Shown here: piece by piece, positions 41,497 through 49,637 of the stretch | Layout of the letters: every line of letters begins with the position of its first letter | Position numbering within the stretch: position 1 is the stretch's first letter | NCBI RefSeq assembly: GCF_035609205.1 | Contig: NZ_CP141184.1 | Location: 1,240,001 to 1,304,000 of the forward strand | DNA: 64,000 nt | Origin: Hymenobacter sp. GOD-10R | GTDB lineage: Bacteria > Bacteroidota > Bacteroidia > Cytophagales > Hymenobacteraceae | Direction: 5' to 3' | Notes under the pieces: generated by a model | Told to the model about the DNA's origin: nothing | The model's input: the letters and a program-made list of their open reading frames with translations, nothing else | Databases searched by the model: none | Position numbers and translations under genes: made by a program

Positions 41497-43215
41497 TTAG
41501 TTGCGGCTCAAGAAAGCACCCGAGGCCGTCGAGTTGGTGTCCTTACTCCGGTTTGATTTCTTGCTAAGCGACTTGGATGCGGAGGGCTGCACTTGCTTCA
41601 GTGGTACCACGCTGTTCAGGTAGTTCTCGATGTTGGTGTAACCCTCTTTGCCTTTCACCTGACTAGCATCACTTGGGTTTTTGGGGTCGAGGCCGTGCTT
41701 CTTCTCGTACGAATCAGGCATGCCGTCCTTGTCAGAATCTTCGTAGGGCGTGCCAGCGTAGGTCGGGTAGCCGCCTACTTGAATGGGGTCGGTGATGATA
41801 CCAGTTTTGTAGGAATCGATGGGCAAACGGCGGTGCTTGAACTGCGTCGTGGGTAGCGGCACGCCTTCTTTGTAGGCAATCTTGCCCGTGCGCACTTGCT
41901 CAATTACGCGCGTATCAACAGGGTCACGCTTGGGCAGGGTCGCGCCAGCGTTTTCGAGCACGTAGTCGTAGGCCTTTTCAGTGGGGATGATGGTGATGTC
42001 GGGCATGGGCAACGGCTGGTTCGTCTTGATGTCAGCGGTGTATTTGCCGGCATTCGGCATTTCCTCCACTTGCACGCCACCGTTCCAGTTGTCTTTGGTC
42101 ACAGCATCATGGCCTTCCATGATGTTGCCCGCCACGTATGCGCGGCCATATACCTGATACCCTAGCTTGCTGCGGCCCGATTCCGGCTTGAGGATGCGAT
42201 ACCCAATTGGCGAATCCTTCGGTGTTTGCGGGCCCGGCTTGTAGTAGTTGTTGATAATATTGTACATCGCCCGGTAGTCGCCGCCGTCGGTAGAGCGGTG
42301 CACCCAGTTGAACATGACGTTGTTGGCGAAGTTGAAAACACCGTTCCAACCAATCGACGGATTACGACCGGCGTTATCGGCCCACAGGTTGCGCATGAAC
42401 GTGCAGTTCTCGCCGCCCAGCGTGCTGCCAAAGGCATGGTTCCAAGTATCGAGGGCCTCCGAGAAAATGGAGTTTTGAATCGTGATGTTCACCGTACCTA
42501 GCTTCTGTTCGGCAATGCCAGTGCTATCGTTGTACATGTGGCGGTACATCGACATGTTCTCATCGAGGCCCCAGCTCGCCGACACGTGGTCGATGATGAT
42601 GTTGCCCACGGGGTTGCCGCCAATGGAGTCGTCGCGGCGCCCCACGTTGGTTTCACCCCGGCGGAAGCGCATGTAGCGGATCACCACGTCGTGGGTATTA
42701 ATCCAGACCGACTCGCCCGCCACGCAAATGCCGTCACCGGGGGCGGTTTGACCAGCAATAGTAATGTAAGGAGCCCGGATAATCAGAGGGCTTTTCAGGC
42801 GGATAATACCGGCCACGTTGAACACAATCGTGCGGGCGCCACCCTGTTCGCAGGCTTCACGCAACGTGCCGGGGCCACGGTCTTCGAGGCTCGTCACCAC
42901 GTATACCTTTCCACCCCGACCGCCGAAGGAATGTGCGCCACCACCTTCTGCGCCCGGAAATGCCAAGAGTGGCGACTGGGGCAAATCAATGGGGCGAGCA
43001 GCCCACGGAATGTAGGGCTTACCTTCGCGCGCCTCCTTTTTGATGATCGGATACGCCTTCTGCCAAGCAATATTAGACTGACGTAACTCCTCCTTCATCA
43101 TGTCATTGGACGCCTTCTGAACATCCGGCGGGATCTGAGGATACTGCGCCAGTGCTACCGAAGGCGCTGCTAATGAAGCTGCTGAAATGAAAAGTGAGGC
43201 GGCGTATTTTTTCAT
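41497..43215 (-). CDS. Exported pectate lyase (polysaccharide lyase family 1 type)
   Basis: 572 residues from the ATG at 43215, which begins a signal peptide (MKKYAASLFISAASLAAPSV, ending ALAQ). The catalytic right-handed beta-helix runs from LAFPGAEGGGAHSFGGRGGKVYVVTSLED through PYITIAGQTAPGDGI, VVIRYMRFRRGE, DDSIGG and IIIDHVSASWGLDE, the order seen in PL1-like lyases of Bacteroidota. The calcium-binding acidic positions fit. Near the C-terminus, DSDKDGMPDSYEKKHGLDP is a thrombospondin-3/EF-like calcium loop. A Ser/Lys/Asn-rich tail follows. It cleaves polygalacturonate by beta-elimination outside the cytoplasm. It is the promoter-proximal gene of the array. Confidence 0.92.
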   Translation of the reverse strand: MKKYAASLFISAASLAAPSVALAQYPQIPPDVQKASNDMMKEELRQSNIAWQKAYPIIKKEAREGKPYIPWAARPIDLPQSPLLAFPGAEGGGAHSFGGRGGKVYVVTSLEDRGPGTLREACEQGGARTIVFNVAGIIRLKSPLIIRAPYITIAGQTAPGDGICVAGESVWINTHDVVIRYMRFRRGETNVGRRDDSIGGNPVGNIIIDHVSASWGLDENMSMYRHMYNDSTGIAEQKLGTVNITIQNSIFSEALDTWNHAFGSTLGGENCTFMRNLWADNAGRNPSIGWNGVFNFANNVMFNWVHRSTDGGDYRAMYNIINNYYKPGPQTPKDSPIGYRILKPESGRSKLGYQVYGRAYVAGNIMEGHDAVTKDNWNGGVQVEEMPNAGKYTADIKTNQPLPMPDITIIPTEKAYDYVLENAGATLPKRDPVDTRVIEQVRTGKIAYKEGVPLPTTQFKHRRLPIDSYKTGIITDPIQVGGYPTYAGTPYEDSDKDGMPDSYEKKHGLDPKNPSDASQVKGKEGYTNIENYLNSVVPLKQVQPSASKSLSKKSNRSKDTNSTASGAFLSRN

Positions 43216-43414
43216 GAACAGGATGGGTTTTTTACTGCGGCTAAGTAACACCACAATAAGGCCCAATACCTCTATCATTTTTTCGACCCTGTGTAGGATA
43301 TTATCATTCCTGCGTATTCAGAGGCCGAGGTCACGCTAAATGTCTACCAAAAGGTCTTTTAGCCCTCCTAAGAATGCAGCGCGAAGCTCCTGCTCCGCGT
43401 ATCGTTAAACGACG
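43216..43414. other. Upstream region of the pectate lyase operon
   Basis: No gene. This stretch should hold the promoter of the minus-strand pectin/acid-sugar array, but I find no TTG/TAnnTTTG pair. Regulation could depend on an activator encoded outside the window; no SusR, AraC or hybrid two-component regulator is adjacent. Confidence 0.45.
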
Positions 43415-43510
43415 TGCGCCTGCCGGTCGGACGCCTGCACGAGTTAAGCCCACGAGCATTGTTCTTGCAGCAACCGGTCGGACGCCCTAGGTGTCCGACC
43501 GGCAGGCGCA
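43415..43510. repeat. Small nested inverted-repeat element (MITE/REP-like)
   Basis: Outer arms of 18 bp are perfectly complementary (TGCGCCTGCCGGTCGGAC at 43415-43432; complement at 43493-43510). A second copy of CCGGTCGGACGCC at 43474-43486 makes a tight inner hairpin with the right arm. GTTAAAC occurs just outside on both sides (43404-43410 and 43512-43518) in the same direction. The 96-bp size, terminal repeats and flanking direct repeats suggest a non-autonomous mobile or REP-type element. Confidence 0.6.
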
Positions 43511-43521
43511 TGTTAAACAAC

Positions 43522-44406
43522 CTAGTACAGGTGCTGCCACACTAGCATCGTGATAAAAGCCGCACTCAGGCACAAGGACGAAACCTGGTTCATGCGCATG
43601 GTGTGCTCGAAGTTAGCGGCAGCGGGGTTGCGCCATACTTGCCAAGCCCAGTTATTGAATAAGGCCACGACCGGCACAGTGGCTATCAGGAAGATGATAA
43701 GATTGCGCAATTCTTGGCGCTGCCAGTACGTGAAAGCCAGCACCATTGCACCTAGCAGCAAGCCAATGGCGGCAAATACAAACGTGCCGCGAATACCTAG
43801 CAACAGGCTCAAGGTTTGGTCGCCGCGCTGCCGATCTTCGGTGTGCTGGTACACTTGCGTGAGCGGGTAAGAGCCGCACAGAAACAGCGTGCTTACTAAG
43901 GCCAGGAGTAAATTGGTCGGCTGCGTCATTTGCGCATAAGCCGCACCCACCCCAACCTGCGTCATCAGAAACGTGAAAGCGCCCTGAAACACCACCACCA
44001 CTAGCGTACTAACCAAAGGATACTTCTTGAGCCGAATACCTTCGTAGCTGTAGGCTTTAGAAATAGCTAGGTACACGGCCACCATAACAGCGAATGGCCA
44101 GCTCAGCAGCATGGCACCTAGCACGGCCAAAGCATCGAACAACCACACCAAATGAATGAGCTCTTCTGAAACTTTCGGCGGCTGCTTTAATCCACCAATA
44201 CTGCCCTCGTCGCGGTCATAGTAAGAGTTGTAGCCGTTGGAAGCTGGATAGGCTAGCACGTGCAGCACGATAAACACGCCGACGGCTCGCAAGCCATCAA
44301 TCGGTCCGCGTAAGGCGCTGAGCCCAAACCAGAACACAGGCATCAGGTAAACCGAGAATGGGATGCGTAGGAGCGGTAGCGCGCGACGGTAGGCAGCAAA
44401 GGACAT
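43522..44406 (-). CDS. UbiA family prenyltransferase-like membrane protein
   Basis: 294 residues with eight or nine predicted transmembrane helices. The first Asp-rich motif is NGYNSYYDRDEGSIGG (near residue 58) and the second is TEDRQRGDQTLSLLLG (near 190); both coordinate magnesium and prenyl diphosphate in UbiA enzymes. AYSYEGIRLKKYPL follows the family layout. It would prenylate an aromatic or other acceptor in the inner membrane; menaquinone genes are not adjacent, so the acceptor is unknown. It is preceded by a methyltransferase 22 nt upstream, forming a two-gene operon. Confidence 0.9.
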   Translation of the reverse strand: MSFAAYRRALPLLRIPFSVYLMPVFWFGLSALRGPIDGLRAVGVFIVLHVLAYPASNGYNSYYDRDEGSIGGLKQPPKVSEELIHLVWLFDALAVLGAMLLSWPFAVMVAVYLAISKAYSYEGIRLKKYPLVSTLVVVVFQGAFTFLMTQVGVGAAYAQMTQPTNLLLALVSTLFLCGSYPLTQVYQHTEDRQRGDQTLSLLLGIRGTFVFAAIGLLLGAMVLAFTYWQRQELRNLIIFLIATVPVVALFNNWAWQVWRNPAAANFEHTMRMNQVSSLCLSAAFITMLVWQHLY

Positions 44407-44428
44407 GAGCGAAAGTACAAGGTCCTAT

Positions 44429-45235
44429 CTACTTTGCGGTGCCCGTCTGCTTGGGCCAGCCCACCAAATACGTTACCTGCGAGCCAGACCAATGCCGCGC
44501 TTTGCCTGCTTGCCACTCGAAGCTCCCACCGGGGTCGGCGCGATGAGCCAGGGCTAGGAGCTGCTCGGGTGGGTACATGCGTAAAATTGACACGGTGCCA
44601 TCCCAGATGGTGCAGAGTGGCACCAGCGGAACGATGTAGGTGAAGAAGAGCCGGCTGAGCCGGAAAGGGGGCATAAAAGGGGTAGCCAGCAACTGAAGCA
44701 CCGGCAAAACTGTCCAGGCTAGCAGGAGTTCGTGCCAATGCTTACCGGCTCCCTCAAACACTCCAATACCCGAGCGCTGCCGAACAGCGTCGGCAAGCAT
44801 GGCTTCAGCGGCGGGCGGCGCAAAATGATGAAAGGCTGAGAAAATGGTTCGAAACCCCGTGAGGTGTGGCGGCACGGCTAGGGCATCGACGGGCGCAGTT
44901 TCGTAGGCAATACCCGTGTCAGCCTGAGCTGCTAACTGCTGCCAGGCGTCGGGCTGTGGGTACAGATCCGTTAGCACCGTGCGTACGTCGTGCAAGTCGG
45001 GAGCCGTGCGCAAAGCCCGCGAAACACCTTCGGTGCCCCCGCCGGCTCCCGCACCTAGCTCCACAATTTGCCGTTGGCTAGTAGCGCGTAGTGCCTCTTG
45101 CAGCAGCGGTACAATGGAGCTATAGATGCGCAGATGACTGATCATGAAGCGCAAATAGTCCATCATACCCGCGCGTATTGTGCTGGGGAACCAGGGTAAA
45201 TCCTCAAATTCGAAGAGATGGAGACGAAGTTTCAC
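44429..45235 (-). CDS. Class I SAM-dependent methyltransferase, GTG start
   Basis: 268 residues if started at GTG 45235 (reads VKLRLHLFEFEDLPWFP), which gives the conserved start of this family and has GAGG just upstream. An ATG 30 codons further up would add an unlikely extension. The AdoMet motif I is QIVELGAGAGGGTEGVSRAL (near residue 55); LTDLYPQPDAW and TIFSAFHHFAP follow as motifs II-III. The C-terminal half is hydrophobic (LLAWTVLPVLQLLATPFMPPF, FFTYIVPLVPLCTIWDGTV), so it may sit at the membrane. Its coupling with the UbiA gene suggests modification of the same lipid or quinone-type product. Confidence 0.83.
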   Translation of the reverse strand: MKLRLHLFEFEDLPWFPSTIRAGMMDYLRFMISHLRIYSSIVPLLQEALRATSQRQIVELGAGAGGGTEGVSRALRTAPDLHDVRTVLTDLYPQPDAWQQLAAQADTGIAYETAPVDALAVPPHLTGFRTIFSAFHHFAPPAAEAMLADAVRQRSGIGVFEGAGKHWHELLLAWTVLPVLQLLATPFMPPFRLSRLFFTYIVPLVPLCTIWDGTVSILRMYPPEQLLALAHRADPGGSFEWQAGKARHWSGSQVTYLVGWPKQTGTAK

Positions 45236-45321
45236 CCTCGAAAGTACGAGAGATGCCCTTGCTAGGTCTAAGATGCCAGTGCACCAGAAAGCCACTGACC
45301 TAGTTGCGCTGCCTGGCTTTG

Positions 45322-45371
45322 GCAAAAACGGTGGCCTGCCTACAACCTAGCTAAGCTGCAAGCAGGCCGCC
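45322..45371 (-). terminator. Terminator after the four-helix membrane protein gene
   Basis: Minus strand: GGCGGCCTGC pairs with GCAGGCCACC (one mismatch), loop of 22 nt, then GTTTTTGCC. It starts 10 nt past the stop at 45381. Confidence 0.7.
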
Positions 45372-45380
45372 GACAAAAGG

Positions 45381-45854
45381 CTATTTGAAGAAATGAGCGC
45401 GCTGCTCTTCAGTCAGCGTGAAGTAATCAACGTTTGGTGGGCCCACCGGCAGGGGCAGTACGATGCGGTACAAATACGTGATGGTGACAATGGCCGAGAG
45501 CAAATAGGGGAAGGTCAGCTCCATCACGCCATCCAAGGTGCCTAGGGGAAAGAAGCACAGCAGCAGGATGTTTGCCATAAAGTAGAATAACACGCTACCC
45601 GACAGCATTACCAGGTATTGTACCCGGCGACATTCGACGCAGTTGATAGCCGAGAAAAATGGAATCCACAGCGGCAAAACAAACAAGGATAGGACAGCGG
45701 CGACACACCCACTTACCAGGGCGATAATAACATCGTCGAGCCGACCTAAAGAAAACTTAATAGCTAAAATAAGAGTGCCACCTAGGTTACTGAGTACCCA
45801 AAGTGAGAGGGTGTGTTTTAGTGAATCGCGGGTGATTTCATAACGCTTTGCCAT
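45381..45854 (-). CDS. Small integral membrane protein of unknown function
   Basis: 157 residues from the ATG at 45854 (MAKRYEITRDSLKHTLSLW); the long in-frame extension upstream looks non-coding. Four hydrophobic helices are visible (for example LWVLSNLGGTLILAIKF, VIIALVSGCVAAVLSLFVLPLW split over helix 2, VMLSGSVLFYFMANILLLCF, LLSAIVTITYLYRIVLPL). A CxxC (NCVECRR) lies between helices 2 and 3. I recognise no family. It is divergent from the next gene. Confidence 0.65.
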   Translation of the reverse strand: MAKRYEITRDSLKHTLSLWVLSNLGGTLILAIKFSLGRLDDVIIALVSGCVAAVLSLFVLPLWIPFFSAINCVECRRVQYLVMLSGSVLFYFMANILLLCFFPLGTLDGVMELTFPYLLSAIVTITYLYRIVLPLPVGPPNVDYFTLTEEQRAHFFK

Positions 45855-46133
45855 AGGGGAGGGCAAAATTGAAGTGAGAGATAAAACACGGCTTTGCAGG
45901 TAAGTAATGAGATATAAATAAGGTAGCTGACCAGCGGAGGATAGCTTCGCGCTAGTCAGACATACATACGGGAGTAGCCGACGAAACGGTTTTCCTGCTA
46001 GATAAAATATTTTGCATTTATAATAATTGCTTATTGCTGCCGCAACAGAAAGCACTTAGTACGACACTATTGCCGGGAATAAGCAGAAATAAATTTGCTG
46101 AGACCAGTTGCAAAAGCGATAAAATAGAATCAG
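45855..46133. other. AT-rich divergent intergenic region
   Basis: About 280 nt between two divergent membrane-protein genes; no gene seen. It ends in the candidate operator described next. AT-rich runs such as GATAAAATATTTTGCATTTATAATAA (near 46000-46025, given here as fragments GATAAAATATTTTG and TTTATAATAA) probably include promoter sequence. Confidence 0.4.
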
Positions 46134-46155
46134 CTTTGTACCACAAAGTGCTTTT
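46134..46155 (+). promoter_or_regulatory. Candidate operator site 1 of the winged-helix regulator
   Basis: CTTTG-TACCA-CAAAG (46134-46148) followed by TGCTTTTT. The same pattern (CTTTG-n5-CAAAG then T.CTTT) appears at 47126-47146 directly before the DUF4153-like gene. It ends 8 nt before the ATG at 46163. Confidence 0.55.
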
Positions 46156-46162
46156 TAAATAT

Positions 46163-46810
46163 ATGAAGCCTGCCACCGATCCACTTGCCCAGCTCACAGA
46201 GATTCGCGCCATCATGGAGCGCTCTTCCCGGTTTATTTCGCTCAGCGGCCTGTCGGGGGTAGGAGCGGGGGTAGTTGCCTTGGTAGGCGCTGGTATTGGA
46301 CATTTGTACTTGCGCGAGCAATATGGTGAGCAAGGTTTTTACCGTCTCCTAAACAGCGACCAAGGCCAACGCATGGTGGCTTTGCCGTTTCTGCTGGGGC
46401 TTGCTACGGCCATCATTCTGTTTGCGCTCGTGGTGGCGTTCTACTTCACCCAGCGCAGAGCGAAGCAAGACGGCGCTGTGCTGTGGAGCAGCCTAGGTCG
46501 GCGCTTAGTGTTGAGCTTAGCCATCCCGCTGGTGGCGGGTGGTTTGTTTTGCCTACAGCTCTACTTGAAGTCAGCGCTGGGCATGGTGGTACCGGGTATG
46601 CTGCTGTTCTACGGAGTGGCTTTGCTCAATGCCAGCAAGTACACGCTCGACGAAATTCGGCTGCTTGGGCTCACCGAAATTGCCCTAGGTTTGGTGGCAA
46701 CGTTGCTGCCCGGCTTCGGATTGGCGTTCTTTGCCCTCGGCTTTGGCCTGTGCCACATCGGTTACGGCCTGCTCATGTACAATCGTTACGAACGCATCGC
46801 TCAATCGTGA
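46163..46810 (+). CDS. Multi-pass membrane protein in regulator operon
   Basis: 215 residues from ATG 46163 (MKPATDPLAQLTEIRAIMERSS). The N-terminus DPLAQLTEIRAIMERSSRFISLSGLSGVGAG is a pattern I associate with small Bacteroidota membrane proteins coupled to winged-helix regulators. Six hydrophobic segments follow, including ALVGAGIGHLYL, ALPFLLGLATAIILFALVVAF and EIALGLVATLLPGFGLAFFAL. Its stop overlaps the start of the regulator gene (GTGA), so the two are cotranslated. Function unknown; a role in sensing or membrane stress is only a guess. Confidence 0.72.
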   Translation: MKPATDPLAQLTEIRAIMERSSRFISLSGLSGVGAGVVALVGAGIGHLYLREQYGEQGFYRLLNSDQGQRMVALPFLLGLATAIILFALVVAFYFTQRRAKQDGAVLWSSLGRRLVLSLAIPLVAGGLFCLQLYLKSALGMVVPGMLLFYGVALLNASKYTLDEIRLLGLTEIALGLVATLLPGFGLAFFALGFGLCHIGYGLLMYNRYERIAQS

Positions 46811-47106
46811 AGCACCTCATTCATACGCTCAATAAGGCGTTCGACCACCGCGTACGGTTGGGCGTTATGGCGGTGCTGATGGCTAACGATACCGTGAGCT
46901 TCAACGACTTGAAAGACGCCCTCGACCTGACAGACGGCAACCTAGCTAGCCACGTGGCGGCGCTGGAAAAAGCTGGCTATGTCACCGTCAGCAAACAGTT
47001 TGTGGGCAAAAAGCCCAACACCACCTACACCGCCAGCACGGAAGGTAAACAAGCCTTCCAAGAGCACCTGAATGCCCTTGAAAAATTGCTGAAAGGAGAA
47101 AGCTGA
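46807..47106 (+). CDS. Small winged-helix transcriptional regulator (GTG start)
   Basis: 99 residues starting at GTG 46807 (reads VKHLIHTLNKAFDHRVRLGVM), overlapping the TGA of the gene before it by the sequence GTGA. It is a single winged helix: LGVMAVLMANDTVSFNDLKDAL, the recognition segment TDGNLASHVAALEKAGYVTV, and the wing KQFVGKKPNTTYTASTEGK, then a C-terminal helix. The type is the MarR/ArsR-like one-domain regulator common in Bacteroidota. The two ACTTTG/CAAAGT sites at 46134 and 47125 flank its gene and are the natural candidates for its binding, implying autoregulation and control of the membrane-protein genes downstream. Confidence 0.88.
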   Translation: MKHLIHTLNKAFDHRVRLGVMAVLMANDTVSFNDLKDALDLTDGNLASHVAALEKAGYVTVSKQFVGKKPNTTYTASTEGKQAFQEHLNALEKLLKGES

Positions 47107-47124
47107 TCTTTTTTTTGCTTCTAA

Positions 47125-47146
47125 ACTTTGAAATACAAAGTACTTT
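47125..47146 (+). promoter_or_regulatory. Candidate operator site 2 of the winged-helix regulator
   Basis: ACTTTG-AAATA-CAAAGT (47125-47141) is a perfect inverted repeat with 5-nt spacing, followed by ACTTTAAAA. It shares arms, spacing and trailing half-site with 46134-46155, and lies 11 nt before the ATG at 47158. Confidence 0.6.
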
Positions 47147-47157
47147 AAAATAATTCT

Positions 47158-48810
47158 ATGCGCTTTCCACTTACTTCTTTGCAAAAACTGTTGCTGCCTC
47201 TCGGCGCAGTGCTGTTTGACTTTCTATTCTGGCAGGAGCAGACAGGCCTCAACTTGCTGCTATACACCCTTTTTGTGGTAGTGGCAGTGGTGGCTACGTT
47301 GCCGCGCCATGCACCTGTGTGGCGCTCCGGCTACTTCCAGATGGCGCTCGTGGGTACGCTGCTTAGTGCCGGGTTGGTAGCGCTCTACGGCTCCTTTGTG
47401 GCGAAGCTAGCCTGCGTGGCATCGCTGACGATGATGCTGGGCTACGTCAACCAACCGGATGTGAAGCTGGTAGCTTATGCACTATTCACGGCGCTGGGGA
47501 ACCTAGGCCGTGCTGTACCAGCCGTAATCAACCAGCTGGAGCCACCGCAATCTACTAACCTGTGGATGAGGCGAGTACGGTTTTATGCACGGCTGTTTTT
47601 GATTCCTGTGGGGCTGTTGGTGCTGTTTCACGTGCTGTTTAGCCTCGCCAACCCGCGTTACGATGCCCTGACCGCTAGCTTCCTCGCCATGGTAGGCGAC
47701 TGGTTTGCCTGGGTGTTCGAGCAGCTTTCCGTACCGCACGTGTTGTTTTTTCTGCTTGGCCTGGGCCTCACCACAAGTGTGCTCATCATCGTGCCTATCC
47801 ATTTCTTCGCCGATCATGAGTCGCGCTTCGGCGAGTTTGTGCGGCGGCAGCGCAATCGGGTGGCATCCTTCGCTGTGCGTCAGCCCGATTTCAACGCCAA
47901 GCGTTTCCACCTGCTCGATCTGCGCAAAGAGTACCTAGCTGCCTTGGCCGTGTTTGGGCTGGTAAATGTGCTGCTGCTTGTTGAGAACCTCGTTGACATC
48001 AATTGGATCTGGTTTGGCTTTGAGCCGGAGGCTGGGTTCAACCTGACGCAGTTTGTGCATGAGGGCACGTACGTGCTCATCCTGAGCATTCTGGTGGCGA
48101 TGGGCATCGTGCTGTGGTTCTTTCGGCGCAACCTCAACTTCTACGCGCCGGGTTTACGTTGGCTGCGCCTCGGGGCTACGGTGTGGGTGGTGCAGAATGC
48201 GGTATTAGCTGTGTCGGTTGGGCTGCGTAACTATTACTACATCCTGCACATGGGCCTGGCTTACAAGCGCATCGGGGTGTATGGCTTTCTGCTGCTGACG
48301 TTGTTTGGGCTAGGTACTATTCTGCTTAAAATCTGGCAGCGTCGTTCGGCTTATTCCTTGGTGCGCCTCAATGCGTTGGCCACCTACGCGGTGCTCCTGC
48401 TCCTAGCCGGTGGCAACTGGGAAACCTGGATAGCTCGCTATAATCTGCAGACGCGCTTTAGCACGTTAGACCTAGGTTTCCTGCTGAACATGCCCGGCCG
48501 GATGCTGCCCGAACTCGTGGAGAAGCGGGCTGTGCTGGCCCAGATTCCCAACCTGCGGCGGGAAAACGCCAGCGGAACCGTTGATTCCGTGAGTGCCCAA
48601 CAGGCTCAGCAACTATTGGATCAGCGGGTGGCCAACTGGCTACACGACTACCGCGCTGAGCATACCTGGAAAAGCTGGATCTACGCCGATGCCCAAGCCT
48701 ACGATGTGCTGCGCCGTCACGACCTAGCCACGAAGCCGCGAACCTCTAGCCGGACTGCCCACGCTCAGCTAGTGCTGCCAACCGCTATGGCGGAGAGCTT
48801 GCCCAAATAG
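47158..48810 (+). CDS. DUF4153/DUF4173-like multi-pass membrane protein
   Basis: 550 residues with about twelve predicted transmembrane helices (for example LLLPLGAVLFDFLFW, LIPVGLLVLFHVLFSLANPRYDAL, YVLILSILVAMGIVLWFF). The motif LANPRYDAL, the segment NLTQFVHEGTYVLILSILVA and RVRLNALATYAV-like VRLNALATYAVLLLL are features of the DUF4153/DUF4173 group, whose function is unknown; which of the two it is cannot be decided by eye. A soluble C-terminal part (about 440-550) includes AQQAQQLLDQRVANWLHDY. It is the first gene of a five-gene run and is preceded by operator site 2. Confidence 0.8.
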   Translation: MRFPLTSLQKLLLPLGAVLFDFLFWQEQTGLNLLLYTLFVVVAVVATLPRHAPVWRSGYFQMALVGTLLSAGLVALYGSFVAKLACVASLTMMLGYVNQPDVKLVAYALFTALGNLGRAVPAVINQLEPPQSTNLWMRRVRFYARLFLIPVGLLVLFHVLFSLANPRYDALTASFLAMVGDWFAWVFEQLSVPHVLFFLLGLGLTTSVLIIVPIHFFADHESRFGEFVRRQRNRVASFAVRQPDFNAKRFHLLDLRKEYLAALAVFGLVNVLLLVENLVDINWIWFGFEPEAGFNLTQFVHEGTYVLILSILVAMGIVLWFFRRNLNFYAPGLRWLRLGATVWVVQNAVLAVSVGLRNYYYILHMGLAYKRIGVYGFLLLTLFGLGTILLKIWQRRSAYSLVRLNALATYAVLLLLAGGNWETWIARYNLQTRFSTLDLGFLLNMPGRMLPELVEKRAVLAQIPNLRRENASGTVDSVSAQQAQQLLDQRVANWLHDYRAEHTWKSWIYADAQAYDVLRRHDLATKPRTSSRTAHAQLVLPTAMAESLPK

Positions 48811-48838
48811 GTCTGACGTTCTTTAACTAACTGACTCC

Positions 48839-49636
48839 ATGACTTTCCAAGACTGGGCTGCGTACTTCCGCGCCAACCAAAACCATCTCGACGACCTAGG
48901 GTGGGACGATTCTTACGAACTCACCGACCGCGAAAAGCGCGCTGTTCGCCGCTCTATTCAGCACTTCCAAAAGGGGGAAAGCTCCGAAGGAAAGCATTTT
49001 CGCCAGCAAGCGCAGCAGCTAGCCGATGCCAGCTACGCCTCGACCCTCGATTTGTTCCTGCAAGAGGAGCATGACCACGCCGCCGTGTTGGGCACCTACC
49101 TAGACCGGGAAAACATACCGCGTCTGCAAGCACATGGGCTTGATCGGGTTTTCCAGTGGCTACGGCGGCAAATCAACCTAGAAAACACGGTGCGCGTGAT
49201 TCTCACGGCCGAACTCATTGCCTCAGTGTACTACCGCGCCTTATTCCAGGCTACGTACGCGGGCTTGCTCCAACAGATTTGTCTGCGCATCCTAGCCGAT
49301 GAGGAGATGCACCTCAACTTTCAATGCTTCACACTCCACCAGATAACTCAAGGGCGCAGCCGGTTTCGAAATTGGCTGGTGCGGAAAGCTTACGGCGGGC
49401 TATTGGCCGGCACCATCGTGGTGGTGTGGGTGAGCTACTTCCGCACGATGCGGGCGGGCGGCTACGGCTTCTTCACCTTCGCCAACGCAGTATGGAGCAA
49501 ATGGCTTTGGGCCGAGACCATGCAGCGGCAAGTGGAACGCATCACCATCCGGGGCCAGCAACCCATCGTGCTGGCGGAGCAACCTAGGGCTAGCTGGAGT
49601 GCCAGCCAACGCGTGCAACCTAGCTGGGCCCAGTGA
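48839..49636 (+). CDS. Ferritin-like (di-iron) domain protein
   Basis: 265 residues, mostly helical. Putative iron ligands: Glu/His in LDLFLQEEHDHAAVLG (about residue 78) and ILADEEMHLNFQCF (about 150), plus ELIASVYY. The pattern ExxH...EExH on neighbouring helices is that of ferritin-like oxidases or hydroxylases of the non-bacterioferritin kind. After the four-helix bundle, GGLLAGTIVVVWVSYFRTMRAG may be a membrane segment. It starts 28 nt after the DUF4153-like gene and stops 1 nt before the next start, so it is within the same operon. Substrate unknown. Confidence 0.8.
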   Translation: MTFQDWAAYFRANQNHLDDLGWDDSYELTDREKRAVRRSIQHFQKGESSEGKHFRQQAQQLADASYASTLDLFLQEEHDHAAVLGTYLDRENIPRLQAHGLDRVFQWLRRQINLENTVRVILTAELIASVYYRALFQATYAGLLQQICLRILADEEMHLNFQCFTLHQITQGRSRFRNWLVRKAYGGLLAGTIVVVWVSYFRTMRAGGYGFFTFANAVWSKWLWAETMQRQVERITIRGQQPIVLAEQPRASWSASQRVQPSWAQ

Positions 49637-49637
49637 G

